Of a DNA stretch of 64,000 nt, positions 57,979 through 64,000 are shown in pieces. The DNA lies in assembly GCA_014773175.1 (NCBI GenBank), contig VXCM01003241.1, positions 1 through 64,000 on the forward strand. The letters run 5' to 3'. The notes beneath the pieces are model-generated. The model worked only from the letters and a program-made list of their open reading frames with translations, was not told where the DNA came from and searched no databases. Positions within the stretch are counted from its first letter, which is position 1; each line of letters starts with the position of its first letter. Position numbers and translations under genes: made by a program. The DNA comes from Lucifuga dentata (lineage: Eukaryota; Chordata; Actinopteri; Ophidiiformes; Bythitidae).

Positions 57979-59517
57979 AATAGCTGACTAGCTGTAGCTA
58001 GTTAACTAGCTATATCAAAACCTAAATAGGGAGATTGCTATATTTCTGGGAAATATAACAATGCTTCATGTTTAAAGTACAACTAGCAAAACTTTGGAAT
58101 TATTCTGTCGTTTAGTGGTCGCTAGGCAATTGGTAATTACATCATTTTTGGGACTACCAAAAATGTATTATTATTATTATTATTATTATTAAATTTTATT
58201 GGTATGAAATCTGGGCAACATGCTTGAGATACATAATCCATCCATGGATCCATGGATCTCTTATCTCTCTCTTAACTTAGTGTCATTCTCTTAAAATGCA
58301 GAACTCTAAAGCAGAGAATTTAGGTTTTCTTTGTCAATTTAACACATCAGTTTCATTTTAACACCAGAGGAAGCAGCATAAAGTGTGAATCTTTATGTAG
58401 CAGTGCATTAACACACCCATCTTCATTGGCTTTTGTCTGAGACACTCCTCACAATAGGGTGTTTGTAATGGGATGCTAAAATAAAAGAAGCTTTGGCGTG
58501 ACACTGCGTCATTACCGTGACTTTTATAATTTTCAGTTCAAACTGCAGCAAATCTCAATCTGCTGCAAATAACACAGTGATTGGCAGAACTTGCACAAAT
58601 TTCTGGCTGTGTTGGAGTGAAGATAAATGTTCCTGAAGCTCTCGCCTCAGGCACTCTCGCTGCATGTTTTGTATCACTTGAAGTACATCATTAAGCAATG
58701 TCAACATGCTGCCATTTTAAGAATCTATTTGCTGAGCAGACCTGACTGAGACATCAGCATCAAAACAAGCAGAAAAGCTGCAGACACCAAAATAGCAGCA
58801 GCTCAGCAAATACAGCAGAATATACATTTATGTTACTGATCATTTCCCAAAACATATAAGTTTAAAGATTGATGTCTCTCTTCAAAGCAGCCATTTCCAT
58901 TCATCTTACTACAGTAGGAAAATACAGTAGCAGAGGCTTGAGCCTGGCCGAGCATAGAAAAAAATATCACAATGGCCATGTGCCAGGTTTATTTTTGTTG
59001 TCATCATGTGATAGGTATGCTGCAGAGAGCAGGGACCATACTCATCATGGTACATTCAAGGATGCTCTGATGTTCGACAATTAACAATCAGCTGCTGAGA
59101 ATCACTGTAGTGACGAGCTGCATTGTCTGAAAATCAGCCAGAAGACAAATAAAAAGCAAACACACAACAATAATCTTAAAAAAAAAAAAAAAATTCTTTA
59201 TAAAATCAGTTTTTACCATAATAATTTATTTTTGTCTGTTTAATCTTAGTTTTGCAAGACGGTGACATAGTTTGATAGATTAAATTCCATAAAAAAGGTT
59301 AAAATTCCACATATTTTATGTTGTTTTGAATTTAGACATATACCAACACAGCTTTTTCACACCTCAGTTTGCACCCTTCCTGTAGAACCACCCTGAAAAC
59401 TTTGCTGTTGTTACAACATCATCTACATCATGTTCAAATCTGCCTTTTCTATGTGGTATTTGTTAGCATGTCCTGTCATTGCAGACCTTTCATTCCCCAC
59501 CTATCCACAAGTCACCC
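57979..59517. other. Noncoding stretch, no gene seen
   Basis: CTAGCTGTAGCTAGTTAACT-like hairpin near 57986-58010, a (TTA)n run at 58168-58191 and a family A inner fragment near 58823-58860 (GTTACTGATCATTTCCCAAA). No coding signal. Confidence 0.55.
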
Positions 59518-59520
59518 TTA

Positions 59521-60091
59521 TGCTGCGTTTGAGTTACCTCGGAAGTCGGATTTTTCCCAGTCGGAATTTCCAACTTCCAACCTCAAACCGTTTCAGCCAA
59601 ATGTAAACAAAAAAGCATGGCTGAACGTCAATAAATACTGTCAGATTAAATAAACTTAGTAATAAATGCTAACTAAAGTAAAGTTAGACTACAGGACTGT
59701 TTGGTTGTGTTGTTTTACAATGATATTAATCACAGTGGGTATTAAACATTTGTGCAAATAAGTAATATTCTGAAATTATTTACACTTCCGTATCAATGGC
59801 AAACAGTTATTATACACTATAGATAGATAACTTCATGATATATTCTGATCTTTTTATTTCAGTGTCACGTAAGAAAAAATACTTTATTCACTGGTTAGCT
59901 GATCATTTCCATTCATAAAGCTTGCTTCCACAAATGATGCCATGTTGAGTGACGTCACACTCATGAAGTCGGGGTAGATAATTTTGGTCCGAGTTTCCCA
60001 GTCGGAGCTCCAACTTCAAATGCCATTCCAACGCATTTTTCCAAGTAGGAAGTCGGGAAAATCTGAGTTTCGAGGTCTGTCGAACGCAGCA
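59521..60091. mobile_element. TTA-flanked MITE (Harbinger-like), copy 2
   Basis: The left end TGCTGCGTTTGA and the right end TCGAACGCAGCA are inverted repeats. The borders are TTA (59518-59520 and 60092-60094). Length 571 bp against 568 bp for copy 1 at 14682-15249, in the same orientation, with the same inner sequence through CACAGTGGGTATTAAAC and AAGCTTGCTTCCAC. Confidence 0.85.
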
Positions 60092-60094
60092 TTA

Positions 60095-60440
60095 GTCCTC
60101 TCAGTTGGTTACCACTTCCTGCTTCCTCCGCTTTGGCTGTCTATCATTAGTCACAGTATTCTTTGTTCATCACAGTCTTTGGCAGATTATCTTGTGCTTT
60201 ATGCTCATCTTTCCAGCATTTTCATATATAATCTCAGATAGTTTGTCTTCATTTTCATCCTTGCTCATATCTGTTTTGTGTAGCTTGTTCCTTGCCTGAC
60301 TTGGTTGCTTGTATTTTTGCCTCTCTGGATTTTGACCTTTGCCTGGTTCCTAATTTTTGCCATGTCCCAGTAAACTGTTTCTACACCTGAACTCGTTATA
60401 TGTTTCTGAGTTTGGGTTCTCTGTATTTGCATCATGGTTC
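60095..60440 (+). mobile_element. Possible decayed LTR of the solo-LTR group
   Basis: Composition and word order resemble the minus-strand reading of the LTRs at 44561 and 53354: TTTGACCTTTGCCTGGTTCC, then a CAGTAAACTG poly-A-like signal, then a GAGTTTGGGTTCTCTG end. Neither border nor a target duplication is clear. Confidence 0.35.
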
Positions 60441-60510
60441 TCACAGCTGTTCAATGAATTTCAAAAAAGCAACTGCTCATATTGCATCACCACGACAGCA
60501 ATGAGACTGC

Positions 60511-60557
60511 CAAAAAAAAAAAAAAAAAANAAAAAAAAAAAAAAAAAGAAAAAAAAG
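60511..60557. repeat. Poly-A run with N60530
   Basis: About 40 A bases broken by one N. It is followed by a (CAG)4-type AGCAGCAGCAGCAGCAG tract at 60667-60683. Confidence 0.9.
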
Positions 60558-60710
60558 AGAAGTATGGATTTTCTATCTTCAATAACTTTCCACTGAAATC
60601 AAGGGAAACTAGTGCCTGCCTGCCTGCCTGGATGCTAAGAAATCAAACATATTGTGAAATTGACAGAAGCAGCAGCAGCAGCAGACATCATAGCAGATTT
60701 GTACTTTAAG

Positions 60711-60746
60711 CACTAAAACATGCAAAACCAGCAATATGGTCCTTTA
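60711..60746. mobile_element. Solo end of family A MITE
   Basis: AACATGCAAAACCAGCAATA followed by TGGTCCTTTAG matches the right terminal repeat of family A. The rest is missing. Confidence 0.55.
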
Positions 60747-60974
60747 GGTAATCCTGATGTCATGACCAGAAGCAGCTGCCTTACCGAATCCACGCATGAA
60801 TTGAGGCAGAGGCTGCTTAATGAGATTGTGTGCTAAGTTGCAGGCTGAGGGATAGCTTTAGCTCAGCAGGGGATAAAGGCTCAACATATTAACAATGTCA
60901 GAAGGTTCTAACTGACATCCAGCTACTGTTCCTATACTGAGGCCACATTCCACAAATTGTTTGTTTACCTAGAA

Positions 60975-61960
60975 TGAAAGAAAAAAAAACTTTCAATTCT
61001 TTGATTTCTGCACATTAAATCTGAACACACCAACACTTGTGCTTTTCATGCCTTTATTGAAAATATTCTTTCAACATTCATATTCAGGGTGGTAAAAATG
61101 TGTGAACTGCTAGAAGCTCCTTTAGCAGCAATAATGTTCATGCAACAAATGTTTCCTGTATTGCTCAACAGTGGAAATAATTCTTCCTCACAAAACTGCT
61201 TTAGTTCTAGCATCTCTACTAGATTAAGGTTTGGACTTGACTGTTCTAGACTGTTTCTTCTTCTTTAAGACCATTCTGTTGTTGATTTATTTTTGTGTTT
61301 TGGGTCTTCTTGAGTCATGCAACTTCTATTAAGCTTCAGGTGATGGACCGCTGCTCTGACCTGCCCTGTAGAATGTCTTAATTTTTTAGGTTTTTTTTTT
61401 TTTTTTTTTTTTTTTTTGCTTTCTTGATTTTGCTGAATACATTTTTCCTTCAGTGGTCGCTTGCTGTCCAAGCCCCAAACCATGATGTTTCCTTCACCAG
61501 GCCGCACGGTTGGGATCAGGTTTTAGTGTTTTTATACAGTGACTTTGTCTCTCCAAACATAAATCATGAATTTTTGCCAGATAGTGCAACCTTTGTCTCA
61601 TCTGTCCACAGAACATTGTCTCAGAAGCCTTTTGTCTTTTGCAAACTTGAGATGTACAGCAGCTTTTTTTAATTATTATTATTATTACTGTTTTGGAAAG
61701 CAGTCACTTGTTCAGTGTTTGTCTTGTTTTTTTAGCTGTATAAAAGTCAATTAGACTTTTTATGGACTGATCAAGTCTTTAGAGATGCTTTTGGACCTCT
61801 TCAAGCTTCACATATCTTTACAATTATTGTTCTTACTTCCTTAAATTATTTTTAATCAGAACAAGGTTCACATCTTCCCTGCACAACTTCAGAATCTGTT
61901 GATCGTACTTACTTAATCTAACATATCTAAGGTTGTTTTAGCTTAAATATCATCTGTGTG
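60975..61960 (-). pseudogene. Tc1/mariner transposase relic
   Basis: Tc1/mariner transposases carry a D,D,E/D catalytic triad and cut and paste at TA sites. On the minus strand, near 61635-61590 the frame reads VLWTDETK, the usual region of the first or second catalytic Asp, preceded by LKFAKDKRLL. Next, at about 61507-61470, comes RPGEGNIMVWG (usual HGGGSIMVWG). Further on, at about 61310-61270, QEDPKHKNKSTTEW matches the QDNDPKH motif with the Asn lost. AAKGAS at about 61125 is the usual C-terminal AKGG.. motif. Frameshifts, stops and a poly-T insertion (61390-61417) show it is dead. The 5' boundary and inverted ends were not resolved. Confidence 0.8.
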
Positions 61961-62722
61961 TCATCTGGCGGGTCAAGCAAGCTGAGCTGCATGAATGCAC
62001 AGAAACTGTACTTGGTGTTCTTCAAATAGATAAATATTTGAAAATAACATGAATGATAAATCATTCCACAATGCTACAGGAAACTGTCCCACTCCCCTTT
62101 GCCTGCAGTGCTGCAGTTTACTCGGAAGTGGTGTGTTTATTTCGGTTTAATCCCTCTCCCATGCCTGTTGAGATGGTCAGATGATGGTGCTAATCTCTTG
62201 TGCTGCCTCTGCCTGCCCGGTAACATGAGATTAAAGCTTTGCATGCCTCTGACATACAGCGAGAGTTTGTGTGAGTGCAGCTGATGTTGCTTATGAATAG
62301 AACCATGAAGAGACACAGCTCTGGCATCCGTCTGTTTCTTTATTCTCTTTTCCGTTCCTCCTCTTTCATTTCCCCGCTTTCATACTCAGACGACAACCCT
62401 AACAGCGTCTTCAAATACAAAGCAAAAACATTCAGATCTCATCCCTTTGCCCCTCCCATCAAATCAAACTCTAAAACATCCTGTCTCTGCGTGAGTGATG
62501 TTCAGTGGGTCTATACAAATTTCAACCAATGGAAAGCCATTCGTTGACATACGTATGAACCCCCTGTCACGCTCTGTCACCTCAGCATTCTGTTTTGACA
62601 GGAAATGTGTGACTCTGAGGAAGCAAGTTGCTGTTAAGCTGCAGTTTCATTGGGACATCAACTTCCCCGCTTGTCATCCTCTTTCTCACTCTGTTGCTTG
62701 CTCTGTCTTTTATCTGTCAGAA

Positions 62723-62771
<49 letters not shown>

Positions 62772-62871
62772 TTGGAGGATACACACATTCTTCCTCTCTT
62801 CCTTTCTTTGCAATGCAGTTCATTTCTCTCAGATTTAATTCAGTTTCAGCTGTCTTTACTGGACTGTTAAC
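61961..62871. other. Noncoding stretch with a (TC)n microsatellite, no gene seen
   Basis: (TC)n at 62725-62767, about 21 units. Frames here are Ser/Leu-rich through the microsatellite and are not convincing genes. Confidence 0.55.
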
Positions 62872-63050
62872 CGGGTTTGGATTGGGATCCTAGTTTTTAC
62901 TGGGAATTTTTACCGGCCAGATGAAAATGCCAATGATGCCGGGGCCGAATAAGTCTGTCTGTCTGCTGTTTCTCCGTGCCACCCTTTCTCTTTTTACAAT
63001 CCACTTTTTCTAATCATCAAGAAAATTATGAAAGGAAAAAATTATGTTTA
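62872..63050. mobile_element. 5' fragment of the 12421-12852 hAT-like MITE family
   Basis: CGGGTTTGGATTGGGATCCT, then TTTTTACTGGGA, AGATGAAAATGCCAATGATG, AATAAGTCTGTCTG, CTGCTGTTTCTCCG and GAAAATTATGAAAGG follow the order seen in 12421-12650. It stops where the Penelope-like relic begins, suggesting the latter inserted into it or replaced its 3' half. Confidence 0.65.
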
Positions 63051-63080
63051 TTATGTATCAGTACTAATTGTTTAATTACA

Positions 63081-63722
63081 AGATTAGGAGTTTTCAGGGC
63101 ACTATACCACAGAGCAAACAACATCCCCACAACTAGCCAAACAAAAAAGGAAGAGAAAAAACATGTGTACTCACAGATGTGGATATCCCAAATGGACCTT
63201 TACCAATGTGAAATCCCAATCCACCAGGGACAGAAGAACCAGAGATGACACCCTGAACACCTGAACCACACAGGACATTCATTTGAAGAAGATGATGTGC
63301 ACATTTTGGACAGAGAGGATCGTTGGTTTGAGAGAATAGTGAAGGAGGCCATTTATGTTCATGTAGAGAGACTGCAGATACAATCTAACACCACCTATAG
63401 TGCTGCTGTCTTCCCTTCCAAAGAAATGTGGGGACAGGTCCTGCATCCAACCAGGGGACCATTAAAAATTAGAAGTTGAAATTTATTATTTGAAATTTAT
63501 TCATTGTTTGAAATTTGAATAATGCATTTTACATCATGCATTATTCAAAAAATTTGAATAATATATCTATTTATTTGGAATTGAAGGTTAGTTGTGATTC
63601 GACACCATAGTTACTGTAGTTACTGGAGATTTAATTTCCTTCTGTTCATTCATTTCTGACTGACGAAGCCATTTGGATGGATGGTGAAATGTTTGAATTA
63701 AAAACTTGAATCCAGTTAACCT
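63081..63722 (+). pseudogene. Penelope-like element relic (C-terminal part plus 3' UTR)
   Basis: Penelope-like retroelements encode a reverse transcriptase followed by a GIY-YIG endonuclease. At 63081-63205 one frame reads RLGVFRALYHRANNIPT and then KKEEKKHVYSQMWISQ, matching the linker after the RT (usual KLGV.RTL.HRA..VPT ... KK.L..CGYP.W). After a frame change, 63273-63479 reads GHSFEEDDVHILDREDRW and FERIVKEAIYVHVER, the characteristic end of the endonuclease region. The GIY-YIG core itself is deleted and the RT core is missing. The 3' part near 63658-63720 (TGACGAAGCCATTTGG, GGTGAAATGTTTGAATTAAA) fits the 3' UTR of fish members. It is a dead, truncated copy. Confidence 0.85.
63490..63560. 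repeat. Inverted repeat in the Penelope-like 3' region
   Basis: TTGAATAATGCA and TGCATTATTCAA are separated by about 10 bp (TTTTACATCA). GAAATTTATT-type words recur just upstream. Confidence 0.75.
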
Positions 63723-64000
63723 GACTCAGTTTTCATACAGTATATCTACCTGCCTGGATGACTGAGAATCTTCATCAAAATCTGTCATTGATGCGAAAGG
63801 CTCCATTAGCGGGGCAGGCATTCAAAACATATTATTAACGTGTGCACATTAATATTAGCACAAATTATTTGCCTCTGGTTTGTTGTGGCCTTTAGTCTTA
63901 GTATTAAAGGGGAGGTCAGGGATATTTCTCAGAGACTAGTGATGACATGGACCTGTGAGTTGAGACACTTAACAGCTTAACAAGTTCAGAAGAGTTTAAA
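63723..64000. other. Noncoding end of the window, no gene seen
   Basis: No element or coding signal was recognised. Confidence 0.5.

Overview
The window looks like repeat-rich, gene-poor nuclear DNA of a bony fish (teleost). I infer this from the kinds of element present: fish-type hAT (ZMYM1-like), Tc1/mariner, Harbinger-like and TTAA-target DNA transposons, a Penelope-like element, a CR1/L2-type LINE tail, solo LTRs, and very frequent CA/CT/ATT microsatellites. I found no convincing host protein-coding gene, rRNA or tRNA. Most open frames are chance AT-rich frames, translated microsatellites, or decayed transposon protein. The stretch is best read as intergenic DNA or one or more large introns.

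Layout. 1-64 is the 3' end of an LTR. 392-1080 is the first of six near full-length copies of a TTAA-flanked palindromic MITE ('family A': 392, 7443, 9017, 22737, 28838, 56627; a collapsed copy at 46594; solo ends near 52881 and 60711). 2872-3651 is a 22-bp minisatellite split by a MITE. 4028-4304 is a frameshifted THAP zinc-finger exon, followed by a TTAA-type transposon terminus at 5502. 6380-15300 holds a TA-flanked MITE, two family A copies, several other MITEs, a MADF-like (Harbinger) remnant and a TTA-flanked MITE. 15.3-39.7 kb is mostly AT-rich noncoding DNA with microsatellites and high-copy fish repeats. 39.7-46.1 kb holds two decayed ZMYM1-like hAT transposases; the second is interrupted by a solo LTR with a perfect 5-bp target duplication. 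50.5-54 kb has a piggyBac-like N-terminal fragment, a 60-bp perfect palindrome and a second solo LTR. 57.6-63.7 kb has a LINE reverse-transcriptase tail, a second TTA-flanked MITE, a Tc1/mariner relic and a Penelope-like relic.

Assembly quality. There are 27 single N bases. Thirteen lie exactly between two near-identical direct copies, mostly 63-67 bp long, which looks like unmerged overlaps between de Bruijn contigs. These are scaffolding artefacts and should not be read as tandem duplications. The other Ns mostly sit in homopolymers or microsatellites.

I see no new functional system. The most useful observations are the nested insertions (LTR inside hAT, MITE inside minisatellite), the TTAA MITE family with its possible THAP-bearing (Kolobok-like) relatives, the spacer-free 60-bp palindrome, the systematic assembly scars, and a small GC-rich patch with paired RFX-like motifs near 56 kb.
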